From Nostoc sp. S13 (GTDB lineage Bacteria > Cyanobacteriota > Cyanobacteriia > Cyanobacteriales > Nostocaceae): 64,000 nucleotides of DNA. How positions within the stretch are numbered: the first letter of the stretch is position 1; every line of letters starts with the position of its first letter. Positions 36,513 to 45,809 of this stretch are shown here, piece by piece. The stretch lies in contig NZ_JAQYWQ010000001.1 of the NCBI RefSeq assembly GCF_029379315.1, forward strand, positions 96,392 to 160,391. The letters are read 5' to 3'. The notes under the pieces were generated by a model that saw nothing but the letters and a program-made list of their open reading frames with translations, was not told the origin of the DNA and made no database searches. The position numbers and the translations under genes are program-made.

Positions 36513-37697
36513 TCAATTTATGCCTAATCTTTTTGATAAAAAAGTACTACTAGGAATATTAATCAATCTGCTTTCTAAACTTTCTGCAACTTTCAAATCC
36601 ATTCGAGGAGAGTCTTGAAACATAGGTAAATTGTGCATTAAAGTCCAAGCAGGACGAGTCATAATACCATGACTATTAGTTAACTCCAATAACTCGTCTC
36701 TTTGTGCGACATAATCTTCATTCAATAACAAAGTATTTAGCCAATAATTGCTATGTGCAAAATCAGGTTCTTTGAAAAACTTGATGCCACGAATTCCTTG
36801 AAAAACTTGAGCATATTTTTCTGCTAAAGCCCGTTTTGCGCTTAAAAATTCTGGTAAATTCTCTAGTTGAGCACATCCTAAAGCTGCATTCAGATTAGGC
36901 AGACGATAATTATAACTAACCTGATCATGATTAAAGGCCCACCGATGCGGTAATTTGGCAGTTGTAGTCATATGCTTGGCCAAGTTTGCTAAAGAATCAT
37001 CTTGGGTGAGAATGGCTCCACCTCCTCCGGTGGTAATAATTTTATTACCGTTAAAACTCAGTGCTGAAACTTTACCCCAGTTACCTGTATGGTGTCCGTT
37101 GTAAAAACTACCTAAAGACTCAGCTGCATCTTCTACTAAGATTAATTGAAAGTGTTCACAAACCTCACATAAAGGATCTAAGTCTACTGGATGACCAAAT
37201 GTATGAACTGCGATAATACCTTTGATCCATCGCCCAGTTTCTCGATTCCAGCAACCTTCAGATTTAATTTCTGCAACGCTATCTAGATAATTACCTAATT
37301 TTTTAGGATCTACTCCCAATGTTCTTTCTTCACTATCTATAAAATGAGGAATAGCTCCACAATAAGAAACAGCATTAGCCGTTGCCACAAACGTCAGACT
37401 TGGAATTAAGACTTCATCTCCTGCTTTAATTCCAATTAGCTGTAAACATATATGAAGTGCAGCAGTACCATTTACCACTGCAACTGCCCGTTTTACGCCA
37501 GTGTAGTTAGCTAAACTAGACTCAAAATTATCAACGAATTTCCCTACTGAAGAAACCCATCTGGTATCTAAACATTCTTTGATATAAACCCATTCATTAC
37601 CGATAAAATAGGGTTCATGCAATCCAATAAACTCTTGATTTTGAGGCAGAACTTTTTGTAATGCTTCTAAGATACTTATTAAATCAAGTTTATTCAT
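36513..37697 (-). CDS. legC: PLP-dependent sugar aminotransferase (LegC-like, DegT/DnrJ/EryC1)
   Basis: This 394-residue fold-type I aminotransferase sets an amino group on C4 of a keto-deoxy sugar nucleotide. Features are EPYFIGNEWVYIKECLDTRWVSSVGKFV near the start (typical of LegC-type proteins), VNGTAALHICL, VEDAAESLGSF and the PLP-binding lysine in SFNGNKIITTGGGGAI. Long N-terminal residues before residue 25 are also usual for LegC. It lies 12-13 bases after the LegB-like gene, in the order dehydratase, aminotransferase, synthase expected for this pathway. Confidence 0.9.
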   Translation of the reverse strand: MNKLDLISILEALQKVLPQNQEFIGLHEPYFIGNEWVYIKECLDTRWVSSVGKFVDNFESSLANYTGVKRAVAVVNGTAALHICLQLIGIKAGDEVLIPSLTFVATANAVSYCGAIPHFIDSEERTLGVDPKKLGNYLDSVAEIKSEGCWNRETGRWIKGIIAVHTFGHPVDLDPLCEVCEHFQLILVEDAAESLGSFYNGHHTGNWGKVSALSFNGNKIITTGGGGAILTQDDSLANLAKHMTTTAKLPHRWAFNHDQVSYNYRLPNLNAALGCAQLENLPEFLSAKRALAEKYAQVFQGIRGIKFFKEPDFAHSNYWLNTLLLNEDYVAQRDELLELTNSHGIMTRPAWTLMHNLPMFQDSPRMDLKVAESLESRLINIPSSTFLSKRLGIN

Positions 37698-37710
37698 TTA
37701 AATTATTTTA

Positions 37711-38721
37711 TTATATATTGTAAATATTAGCTTTGTATAACTTAAGATTTTCTTCATTAGTAAACCATCTAATGGTTTCTGTTAGTCCCTGCTTAAATCC
37801 TTCCTTACCTCCATAAAGAGGTTTCCATCCTAGCAATTGCTTTGCTTTAGTATTATCCGCCCAGAGACGCTCAACTTCACTTTTTTCAGGACGGAGGCGT
37901 TGCTGTTCAGTTTCAACATCAATTTCAACATTCATTATCTCTGCAATTAATTGAACAGTTTCCTGAATCGATATCTCATAGTTACTGCCAATATTAATAA
38001 CTTCACCAAGATTATCTGATTGAGCCGCAGCGATAAAGCCTTGAACGGTATCTTGGACATAATTAAAATCTCTAGTTGGATTTAATGTACCTAGTTTAAT
38101 TTTGTGTTTTCTAGTAGCAATTTGACTAATTACAGTTGGAATAATTGCTCGAGCAGATTGTCGAGGACCATAAGTATTAAATGGTCGGATAATTGTGACT
38201 GGAGTATTAAAAGAGTAGTAAAATGACATTACAATCTGATCTGCTCCAATTTTACTTGCTGAATAAGGTGATTGTCCTTGAAGGGGATGCTCTTCAGTAA
38301 TAGGAACAAATTTGGCAGTACCGTACACTTCACTAGTAGAAGTATGAATAACTTTTTGCAATCCTAATTCTTTAGCAGCTTGCACAACATTGAGTGTTCC
38401 TTTAATATTAGTGTCAATATAAGTATCAGGAGAATGATAAGAATAAGGAATGGCAATTAAAGCCGCTAAGTGCATTACGATGTCGCACCCTTCTAGGGCT
38501 TTCTTTACTCCGTAAGGATCTCGAATATCTCCAGCAAACACTTCTAGACTCTCTTTAATATCTTGAGGAGAGTTGTCTAACCAGCCCCAAGAGTTAAAAG
38601 AGTTATAAAAAACAAAAGCTCGGACTTCAAAGCCTTTTCTAACAAGTTCTTCAGTTAAATGAGAACCGATAAAGCCATCAGCACCTGTAACTAAGATTTT
38701 GATATTAGATAAATCTTCCAC
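37711..38721 (-). CDS. legB: NAD-dependent 4,6-dehydratase (LegB-like)
   Basis: This extended SDR opens the pathway by dehydrating a GlcNAc nucleotide. It shows the Rossmann motif ILVTGADGFIGSHL, the AFVFYNSFNSWGWLD stretch characteristic of LegB-type dehydratases, the STSEVYG catalytic segment, YSASKIGAD with the active Tyr/Lys, and IRPFNTYGPRQSARAIIP. I choose a GTG at 38721 preceded by CCAAAGG, giving 337 residues. The longer frame to an ATG at 38817 adds 32 residues without family likeness. It would act with the adjacent aminotransferase. Confidence 0.9.
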   Translation of the reverse strand: MEDLSNIKILVTGADGFIGSHLTEELVRKGFEVRAFVFYNSFNSWGWLDNSPQDIKESLEVFAGDIRDPYGVKKALEGCDIVMHLAALIAIPYSYHSPDTYIDTNIKGTLNVVQAAKELGLQKVIHTSTSEVYGTAKFVPITEEHPLQGQSPYSASKIGADQIVMSFYYSFNTPVTIIRPFNTYGPRQSARAIIPTVISQIATRKHKIKLGTLNPTRDFNYVQDTVQGFIAAAQSDNLGEVINIGSNYEISIQETVQLIAEIMNVEIDVETEQQRLRPEKSEVERLWADNTKAKQLLGWKPLYGGKEGFKQGLTETIRWFTNEENLKLYKANIYNI

Positions 38722-38822
38722 TGAATACCTTTGGGTGTATACCAAGAGAAAACCACTATTTTGATAAAAATGCCGTAGGTGAGATTTTGACAATACTACT
38801 TGACTAGGAAGCATCACTTAGT

Positions 38823-39239
38823 TTAGGGCTGCTTATTTGTGCTATGATCGCTCTTTCCTTCTTGTTTCTTAATCTGCTCTAATACAACTTTGTAATCTTG
38901 CCGTTCAGGGTGCAACTTCACCAGCTTCTCCAAAGGTGCGATCGCACCCTTAGCATCCTTCAATTGCAACCGCACCACAGACAGTTTCTCTAAAGCAAGT
39001 TGGTTTTCTGGTTCCCGTTGTAAAACCAACTCGTAGCCCCGCGCCTGTTGCTGTAATCCTGACTCAGCAGAAGGAGACGCAATTGCTGGCTTAGGTTGAC
39101 TAGCCTGTTGTATTACCGGAATGATTGCAAATACCGTAGAACCAAAAAAAGAGAACATCGACACTATCGTGACAATCTTTTGTCGCCGCTGAATCTGCTT
39201 TTTGCGAGTAATTAGGTATTCTGCCTCCGAACTAGCCAT
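38823..39239 (-). CDS. Membrane-anchored TPR protein
   Basis: This 138-residue protein has a basic N-terminus ([10 protein letters not shown]), one membrane segment at about residues 21-45, an Ala/Pro/Ser linker, and two TPR-like helical repeats (residues 64-127, with [21 protein letters not shown] and [23 protein letters not shown]). The C-terminal tail is polar. The family is common in filamentous cyanobacteria but uncharacterised. It lies upstream of the legB-like gene on the same strand, about 100 bases away, and could share its transcript, but a link to the sugar pathway is not shown. Confidence 0.8.
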   Translation of the reverse strand: MASSEAEYLITRKKQIQRRQKIVTIVSMFSFFGSTVFAIIPVIQQASQPKPAIASPSAESGLQQQARGYELVLQREPENQLALEKLSVVRLQLKDAKGAIAPLEKLVKLHPERQDYKVVLEQIKKQEGKSDHSTNKQP

Positions 39240-39894
39240 GCCTCACATACTTGCTGTGGTAAATACTTAGGTATCAGCAAGCCTCCTGTTATGAGGATGC
39301 CCATCTGCTCAACAGAAACTAACATCTCGGCTAAAAATTTTTTACACAAAATTCAAATGCTGACTCTGAAGAGGAGGGAACTTTATGGTAAGCCTATGCT
39401 GTACCGACAATTTTGCCATGCGATCCGCTCCTGCATCTAAACAGGGCGACCCTCCAGGTCTTATTTTCTAGATAAAACATTAAAATTATATAAAGATTTG
39501 CAATTAATTTGCCTAATGCCAGATGTTTGCGATATTCTAAATAACGTTTGAAGAAACAGAAACAGTAGATATTTCTACTCAATTGCAAATTTCCCTGTCA
39601 GTCAAAAACTTTCAAACTAGCCCGTGTCCGATGGGTTCTTCAACAAGCACACATATCTTTCGTGATTGAGACAAATAGTAGCCTTTAAAAAAAGACAGTC
39701 GGGCAGGATACGTACCTGACTAGAAACTGCTGTAGCAGGAAACAACTTGGAGTACTGCCAAAAAAGTTCTGGAAAGATAATTTCCGCCACAAGCCCACAC
39801 TGTATTGCTTACAATCGGTGTCGGAGTGTCACTGCAACTTCACAGAGGACTAATTATTTTGCTCTGCGCCCACAATGAATATCTTAGGAGTTGT

Positions 39895-40142
39895 GATGCG
39901 TAAAGCCCCCGTCATTTATACGGGGAATATAAGCGGATGCCTGAACACCACTTGCTTGGCTGTCGGCAGAGCCGCCCAACGCACTGCCTCCCCAACCCAG
40001 TCGCTCATTTATTCAGCCGTTAATAGTTAAGATATATATCCTGGGCAGGGCGTTATCCAGTGGGCGACGCAATGTAAGATGGGTTGTACCTGCAATTGCT
40101 GCTTGAAAGAATCCCCCGTCATTCATGCGGAGGAGTGCGTCA
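39895..40142. repeat. Possible IS200/IS605-type right-end relics
   Basis: Two similar hairpin-bearing segments, agcccccgtcatttatacgggg (39904-39925) and atcccccgtcattcatgcgg (40111-40130), look like the 3' ends of IS200/IS605 TnpB elements in cyanobacteria. The second is preceded by gctgcttgaaaga and followed by agtgcgtcaa. No transposase remains. The whole 39240-40525 interval has no gene that I can support; short open frames at 39394-39588 and 40240-40443 on the minus strand lack features. Confidence 0.35.
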
Positions 40143-40525
40143 AAAAAGGTACTGTTGCACTCTAGTGGAGAAAGGGTAAAGGTTATCTACAGCTTAAGCT
40201 CACCCCGATAAAGCTGTGCTTTATCTCCCCTCTCCGAACTCAGGGAGGGAGTGAGGTTTTGATATGTACTTCATGCACCTGGGAACCGCTATAAGAGGAC
40301 AAAGAAGACGGGGAAAGATTAAAGGGAAAAGTGGAAACATAAGCATCCCTTAACCCTTCGCCCTGAATCTTTGCCTGATTTCTGCAAAAAGTATAAGGAC
40401 TGCTTGATGGAATTGGAGTTTTGTGGTGGTAATTACCGTACAAAACCGAATTTACCAGTAACTTAGTAGAGTTTGTTATGGTATAGTTAGAAAGTTAAGA
40501 CTAGCTTTACCGAATTACACCACTC

Positions 40526-40609
40526 TACGACCCGGCAACAATTGCAGAATGGGAAGCAGTTTTGATTAAGTATTTACCAACAAAATCTGAATTCAATCGA
40601 GAGTTATGA
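40526..40609 (+). pseudogene. 3' remnant of an unknown small gene
   Basis: A 27-codon open frame without a start codon (YDPATIAEWEAVLIKYLPT, then SEFNREL) looks like genuine protein sequence. It ends in a TGA that overlaps the ATG of the next gene (ATGA), an arrangement typical of a translationally coupled pair. The upstream part is missing; stops occur at 40496 and 40502 in this frame. The family was not recognised. Confidence 0.35.
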
Positions 40610-40824
40610 CTCAGCAAGTGATTCACCCAATGGTGAAATTGCAGCGCAATGTGCAATCACTCATAGAATCGAATATTATCAAGCCAAGCGATAGCATCTG
40701 GAAAATCGCTTTGCTCTACGGCAATGAATGGCAGCACTGGAAACAGGAACTGCTTGACTTTGGCTTTAGTATGCAAGACCCAGTTAGTGAATTGCTAGCT
40801 GTAGAAACTTGGGATGAGGAATAG
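40606..40824 (+). CDS. Small conserved-looking protein, unknown
   Basis: This 72-residue acidic protein is mainly helical (VKLQRNVQSLIESNII, then DSIWKIALLYGNEWQHWKQELLDFGFSM), with an acidic C-terminal tail. It overlaps the end of an upstream remnant by ATGA, so it may once have been the second gene of a pair. I do not recognise the family. The size and layout are those of small accessory or antitoxin-type genes. A hairpin-rich dispersed repeat (about 40857-40925) follows. Confidence 0.5.
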   Translation: MTQQVIHPMVKLQRNVQSLIESNIIKPSDSIWKIALLYGNEWQHWKQELLDFGFSMQDPVSELLAVETWDEE

Positions 40825-41017
40825 GAAATAATGCCGTGTGCAACTTTCTCTCAAACCTAACCCCCAACCCCTTCCCTACAAGGAAGGGGAGTAAGAATCA
40901 AAGCCTCTTTCCATGCGGAGAGAGAGCAATGGAAGCGGGGTTCCAAGAATAAGTTACACATCGCGTGGAATAGGGGTTTTCAATATTTCCCACTCCCTAT
41001 TCCCGACTCCGCACTCT

Positions 41018-42310
41018 CTAAACTTTGCAAGCAGCTAAAGCCGCAGCTAGCTCCTTTGCAGTTTGGTAACGATCGCGTGGCAATGGTTCTGTAACGCGAT
41101 CAATCACATCCCTTAATTGGGAACTAATGGTGGGAACTTTTGCCACATCAAACCTGAAGTTTCGCCCTCGTTGGTGATAATACTTAAACGGGTTTTCTCC
41201 TGTGAGCAGAAAAATCAGCGTTGGCCCAATTGCATACAAATCAGATTGAGTCAAAGGTTGTCCTCGTTCTTGTTCAGGAGCGCAGTAACCTTCTGCACCA
41301 ATTCGAGTACCGGGCGCTGTGCCAATTTCCTTAACTGCGCCAAAATCCAGCACCACTATGCGATTTTCTGAACTTCGCACCATCAGATTGGCGGGTTTAA
41401 TATCGCGGTGAATCAGTGGAGAGCTTTGGCTATGAAGATAGTCTAAGACATCGCAGGTTTGGATCATCCAAGCGATCGCTTGGCTTGGTGTCACTGGCCC
41501 AGTAGTATAGACACGTTTTTCTAAATCTTGTCCGTGGATTAGTTCCATTGCCAAGTATTTTTTTCCGTCTTCTACAAAGAAGTCATAATACTTGGGAATT
41601 CCAGGATGGTTAAGGGATTTGAGAGTATACGCCTCCCGCTCAAATAACTCTTGAGCTTTGGCAATTTTCATCATATCAGCATTCATTTGCTTCAACACCA
41701 GCAGTTGTGGTATACCCGCAATCAGACCAGCCGCATCCCATGCGAGATAAGTAGTACCCATACCTCCTTGTCCGAGAATTCGCAATATCTGATAATGGCG
41801 AATCCTCTGTTGCACTGAAAGGGGTTGACCGCAGTGGATGCAAAACAGATTATTCGGCGAGTTACCTTCGTGAGTGCAACTGGAGGATGAACTAGCCGAA
41901 TTTTTTGCTGAGTAAAGCGTCTCGGCAGCGTTTTCTTCCGTCTCTTGTATTTGTGGCGATTGTGGCGATCGCAAACCAGTTTCCAGTACTGTTACCTCCT
42001 GAATTTGGAATTGCAGTATTGGGCCTCCCTGTGCCAATTGCAAAAGGGAATTATCTGGTAACGGACTCTGAATTACAAGGATACCGTTGAGAAAAGTCCC
42101 ATTTGTACCCTGACTAATCAGCTGCCAAGCGTCGCCATTGGTAGAGGAACCGACTTGTCTGAGTTCTAAATGATGTCGGGAAACTAAATTATCAGTTAAA
42201 ACAACGTGATTATCTGCTGCTCGACCAATCCGAATTATCGAGGAGTTCTCAAAGCACCACTGCTGGAGGGGTGTTTTCTGTTGCGGTTCTAACAGAGTCA
42301 GACTAACCAC
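41018..42310 (-). CDS. FHA-domain serine/threonine protein kinase
   Basis: This 430-residue protein has an N-terminal FHA phosphothreonine-binding domain (residues 20-108: IIRIGRAADNHVVL, VSRHHLEL, TNGTFLNG). A short zinc-ribbon-like linker follows, with Cys in CTHEGN and FCIHCG at about 148-165. The rest is a Hanks-type kinase from about 172: GQGGMGTTYLAW (P-loop), the ATP Lys in LVLKQM, HRDIKPANLMV (catalytic loop), DFGAVKE and a CAPEQ activation end. All catalytic residues are present, so it should be active and soluble, since no membrane segment is seen. Substrates are unknown. It is a single gene. Confidence 0.93.
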   Translation of the reverse strand: MVSLTLLEPQQKTPLQQWCFENSSIIRIGRAADNHVVLTDNLVSRHHLELRQVGSSTNGDAWQLISQGTNGTFLNGILVIQSPLPDNSLLQLAQGGPILQFQIQEVTVLETGLRSPQSPQIQETEENAAETLYSAKNSASSSSSCTHEGNSPNNLFCIHCGQPLSVQQRIRHYQILRILGQGGMGTTYLAWDAAGLIAGIPQLLVLKQMNADMMKIAKAQELFEREAYTLKSLNHPGIPKYYDFFVEDGKKYLAMELIHGQDLEKRVYTTGPVTPSQAIAWMIQTCDVLDYLHSQSSPLIHRDIKPANLMVRSSENRIVVLDFGAVKEIGTAPGTRIGAEGYCAPEQERGQPLTQSDLYAIGPTLIFLLTGENPFKYYHQRGRNFRFDVAKVPTISSQLRDVIDRVTEPLPRDRYQTAKELAAALAACKV

Positions 42311-42869
42311 AATACAACCTAAAAGCTAAGAGGAACAGGGAGTGGAGATTAGGTATTAACCCAAGTTGTGCGTTATAGATGAATGGCGATCGCTTCGCGG
42401 CATTAATTGCCTCAATTTCCTTTAATGGTAATTAGAGACAGGCTTGTGCGTATATCAAAGATGATAATTCGATGCCAAGAATGTGAGAAAAATTACGATG
42501 TTACCACTATTACATAGACTTTCCATCTTAATCAACGATTTATCGAGGAAGGCAGGAGGCAGAGGGCAGTTCTTTCAAGAGGATAAACTACGCCTACTCT
42601 AGAAATGCTGCGATGCCTACGGCGGCAAATGACGCTAGGGAGCCAAAACCAGAATTTTTGACCCACTCGTGAATTTGATTAAAGACCAAAGGTTATAACT
42701 TTACAATAATTATTTAATTTATGTAATTCCATCACTTATATATTACGCCTGTGTGTGTTACTACTTTACGTTTTGTTGCAAGTTGTGTGGTTTGCCCTCT
42801 CCATCATCTCATCAAGCGATCGCTTACCACAAAATACTAAACTAAAAACTAATATGCTCAGAATCGCCT
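42311..42869. other. Intergenic, no gene seen
   Basis: This 559-bp divergent region lies between the FHA-kinase and the Uma2 gene. It is AT-rich with a few short GC-rich repeat scraps (gatgcctacggcggcaaatgacgc near 42611). A tiny frame starting near 42460 encodes only 18 residues and is not supported. Promoters for both genes should lie here. Confidence 0.5.
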
Positions 42870-43457
42870 ATGGACGCTACAACAACCACTTTCCCTTCTA
42901 CATTCAAATTGAAAATTGACTTGACTGATGAGCAATTTTTCCAGATGTGTCAGAAAAACCGCGATTATCGATTTGAGCGTACAGCATCAGGGGAATTATT
43001 AATTATGCCACCTACAGGTAGTGATACTGGCAACCGTAACTTTGATATCGTTGTTGAATTAGGAATCTGGAATAAACAGCCTAAATTAGGCAAAGGTTTT
43101 GACTCTTCAACTGGTTTCACCCTACCCAATGGTGCAGAACGTTCTCCTGATGCTTCTTGGGTGAAAATTGAGCGATGGAATGCTTTAACCCCAGAACAAC
43201 AAGAAAAATTTGCCCCGATTTGTCCTGATTTTGTAGTAGAGTTGCGTTCTCGTTCTGATTCCTTGAAAGAATTGCAAGAGAAAATGCCGGAATATATCGA
43301 AAATGGCGCTCAATTAGGCTGGTTAATTGACCGGAAAAACAAGCAAGTAGAAATTTATCGTCCAGGTAAAAATGTAGAGATATTAGACAATCCTGCTACT
43401 TTATCAGGAGAAAATGTACTACCTGGATTTGTACTAGATTTACGGCAGATTATGTAG
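42870..43457 (+). CDS. Uma2-family (DUF820) putative nuclease, intact
   Basis: This 195-residue member of the Uma2 family has the PD-(D/E)XK-like fold: DYRFERTASGELLIMPPTGSD, SSTGFTLPNGAERSPDASWV, the PDFVVELRSRSDSL core with the predicted catalytic E, and GWLIDRKNKQVEIYRPG followed by LPGFVLDL. It is full-length, in contrast to the two broken Uma2 copies in this window. The family is hugely amplified in Nostoc and related cyanobacteria, but the function is unknown. A strong hairpin follows at 43509-43553. Confidence 0.92.
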   Translation: MDATTTTFPSTFKLKIDLTDEQFFQMCQKNRDYRFERTASGELLIMPPTGSDTGNRNFDIVVELGIWNKQPKLGKGFDSSTGFTLPNGAERSPDASWVKIERWNALTPEQQEKFAPICPDFVVELRSRSDSLKELQEKMPEYIENGAQLGWLIDRKNKQVEIYRPGKNVEILDNPATLSGENVLPGFVLDLRQIM

Positions 43458-43508
43458 CTTTATCGATTCTGATACATATGGCGCATTTCAAACGACTTTA
43501 TCAAAACA

Positions 43509-43553
43509 GAATTCAGGAGTCAGAATTCAGCATTAACTCTGACTCCTGAATTC
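43509..43553. terminator. Long hairpin between convergent genes
   Basis: Perfect 16-bp arms (gaattcaggagtcaga and its complement) enclose a 13-base loop. The hairpin lies between the converging Uma2 and alpha/beta hydrolase genes, so it may terminate both. There is no strong T-run. It could equally be one of the palindromic repeats frequent in this genome. Confidence 0.45.
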
Positions 43554-43666
43554 TTCAATAAGCCTCGAAAATTCAAAGTCTAGCGACACAATTATGGTTG
43601 AAATTAGAACATTAAAGAAGGTAAAAGGTAGAAAATTAGATGAGGCTTTGACAACTGAGCAAACCA

Positions 43667-44563
43667 CTAATTAAGCAAAGGCAAAAATTTACGAATTAAC
43701 CCAATTGTTACTGCTGGCAATTCCAACTGCGGTGTTAACCCCACATCTTCCAACTGTTGAAAAAATCGGATCGCTTGGGGATTAATTTCCGCAAGGCGGC
43801 GACCAATGGATGGGCCTGTAAATTCTGACCTTTGTCCCCAAATAATGGCGGTGGGAGTTGTTAGTTGTTGAATATAAAGAGATAAATCAAAACACAAATC
43901 ACCGCGTACAAAAGACAGCGCTGCATACTCAGCATTAGGCTGTTGGGCGGATTGTAGATAAGCATCTACAATTTCTTGGTACACTCGATTAGACTGGGCA
44001 AATTGCCGTTGCTCTAAGAAGCTGCGAATACCCCCACTCGTAGCAATTCCAGTGCTGTAAAGTAAACGGTCAACAAGGGGAACGCTGACTAACTGGGCAA
44101 AAAAACTACGGGAATAGTCTTCGCCAAAATCGGAAAGTCCGGCGGGGGTAGTAAGAATTAAAGACTTGAATAAATCAGGATGATCTGCTGCTACTCGAAT
44201 TGTAAATGCTGCGGTTAAAGAAGAAGCGATCGCTGTTACTGGCGCAGTACAAGTCTGCTCTAAAAATTCCCGAATCGTGGTCAAATAATCCTCAATCTTA
44301 TAACTTTGCGCTGGATGCTCAGACCTACCCCAACCGATCAAATCTGGCGCAATCACCCTATATTCGGCGGCAAAAGCCGGATAAACTTTTGACCACTCAT
44401 AAGCAGAAGATCCACCACCGAAGCCGTGCAAGAACACCAAAGTTTCCCGATCATTTTTGGCAGTTACACTGTCCAGCCAAGGTGCCCCAGCAGCAGTATA
44501 GTATGCCATTCTACCTAGTGAGGTATTTATGGAGCGTTGTTCAAATCCTAGTGGTTGAAACAT
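43667..44563 (-). CDS. Alpha/beta hydrolase fold protein lacking the usual catalytic His
   Basis: This 298-residue protein has clear alpha/beta hydrolase features: FLHGFGGGSSAYEW (oxyanion loop), VIAPDLIGWGRSEHP, a nucleophile elbow ASSLTA where the Ser sits without the usual Gly-x-Ser-x-Gly, and TTPTAIIWGQRSEFTGP near the acid. The C-terminal segment reads EDVGLTPQLELP where a GHxPxxE motif normally supplies the catalytic His, so no His is available. It may be non-hydrolytic or use another residue. Cyanobacterial members of this group are widespread and uncharacterised. It is a single gene. Confidence 0.85.
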   Translation of the reverse strand: MFQPLGFEQRSINTSLGRMAYYTAAGAPWLDSVTAKNDRETLVFLHGFGGGSSAYEWSKVYPAFAAEYRVIAPDLIGWGRSEHPAQSYKIEDYLTTIREFLEQTCTAPVTAIASSLTAAFTIRVAADHPDLFKSLILTTPAGLSDFGEDYSRSFFAQLVSVPLVDRLLYSTGIATSGGIRSFLEQRQFAQSNRVYQEIVDAYLQSAQQPNAEYAALSFVRGDLCFDLSLYIQQLTTPTAIIWGQRSEFTGPSIGRRLAEINPQAIRFFQQLEDVGLTPQLELPAVTIGLIRKFLPLLN

Positions 44564-45058
44564 AAGTATTTTTTGTTAACTGTGGTGATTAGTTGGCACA
44601 AGTGAAACAATAGACCTGGGACGCGGGGACGCAAAGAGAGTATTTGATAATTTCTCCGCATCGCTGTGTTTTTTATCACTCTAGATGCTTGCGTGTTTAG
44701 TTCCAACTTCCCACTCATTGTTATTATCGGCGAACCAATCACTTTAGGACTTCTCGCTACCGCTAGATTAAGTAGATATAAAATTACTAGATTACTTGTA
44801 AAGATTTTGTAATTGTTTTTTATTATGAAAAAATAACTTAACGCTGTAATTACTGTTTTATAAGGGTTTTTCGTGATAGCGACTATCACAAAAGCGTGAA
44901 TGAAACATAAGTTTTTATGGTAGTCTATCAAAAAACTCATAAATAATTTTGAGCGTCATGAAGAGTCAAAACGCTCATTTTAATAAACTATTAATTCTAC
45001 TTCTATATGTAGAAACAATAGCTTTTGATGTATAACTAATCTGATTGTTCTCTAGGTA
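44564..45058. other. Intergenic, no gene seen
   Basis: This 495-bp AT-rich divergent region has no supported gene. A minus-strand open frame (44548-44940) is a low-complexity translation without family likeness. A weak inverted repeat, tgagcgt/acgctca, is present around 44950-44977. Confidence 0.45.
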
Positions 45059-45661
45059 ATGGTAAGGCGGGATGTCATGGTAAAGCAGGCTACTCTTCAA
45101 TCAAATAAACTACTAACGATTGAAGACGCTAAATTTGCGCTTGACAACTTTGATATACAAAACGAAATTACAGCTTCAGCTTGGTGGGGTCAGGTCGAAC
45201 CAGGTATTGACGCTGCCAGAGTGACTGTACCTACTTGTATTTGTTTAGACTTAGAAGACTTGAAGTGTTTTGAAACAGTAGAGCGCCAGTATGAACGCTG
45301 GGGAGTAATTTTTCACAATTCTCTAGCAATACAGCCATCAAATCCAGCATTTCCAACCTATTCAGGGCTAACAGTCTTAATGGGAGCGCCTAAAAGCGGA
45401 CTTTTAGAAGCTACTTTCTTACGTCCGGTTAACTCGGTTAGCGCCTTTGTCACTAGTTCGCAACGGCTAGTGCTTTCTGCCTACGATCGCGATCGGCAAC
45501 TGCTCGGTCAAACTGCACTACCAAGCGCTAATCTTGGCAATTCAGACTCTGCAATTTCCCCCAATACCTTATTATCTATAAATGTGAATAACATCTACAG
45601 CGTTACCTTCTGTGCTTTTGATGGTCAATTCACGCTTGATCACTTTCGTTTTTGTCTTTAA
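45059..45661 (+). CDS. Hypothetical protein, likely all-beta
   Basis: This protein of 200 residues starts at the ATG at 45059, or 194 residues from the ATG at 45077. It has no signal peptide or membrane segment. The middle and C-terminal parts alternate short hydrophobic strands (GLTVLMG, LLEATFLRPVNSVSAFVTSSQRLVLSAYDRD, YSVTFCAFDGQFTLDHFRF), suggesting a beta-sandwich. The pattern of a domain that ends in a conserved DHFRF-like strand recalls cyanobacterial proteins with PEP-CTERM-like sandwich domains, but no sorting tail is present. I do not recognise the family. Confidence 0.65.
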   Translation: MVRRDVMVKQATLQSNKLLTIEDAKFALDNFDIQNEITASAWWGQVEPGIDAARVTVPTCICLDLEDLKCFETVERQYERWGVIFHNSLAIQPSNPAFPTYSGLTVLMGAPKSGLLEATFLRPVNSVSAFVTSSQRLVLSAYDRDRQLLGQTALPSANLGNSDSAISPNTLLSINVNNIYSVTFCAFDGQFTLDHFRFCL

Positions 45662-45809
45662 ATAGGACTTACGCACAAGATGCCCTTGCTATGAGCCATT
45701 TAAAATGGTATCTTGATTTCCGCCGTGCTGTACTAGTCTAGTATCCGTCGATGAAAATCGGGCATCTTTTGGTTTGGGTCTTCACCCTTTCTTCATCCCT
45801 AGAACAGCA

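Noticed and set aside
38722..38817. A longer LegB-like protein starting at the ATG at 38817
   Set aside because: The added residues do not resemble the family, and a GTG at 38721 has a good ribosome-binding site just before the Rossmann strand.
39394..39588. A 64-residue minus-strand gene
   Set aside because: No ribosome-binding site, no neighbours, and no recognisable features.
39690..39860. A structured RNA or riboswitch near the repeated gactagaaactgctgtagcagg region
   Set aside because: Some complementarity is visible, but no known consensus could be matched by eye.
44548..44940. A 130-residue minus-strand gene
   Set aside because: Low-complexity translation from AT-rich intergenic DNA, overlapping the start of the alpha/beta hydrolase gene.
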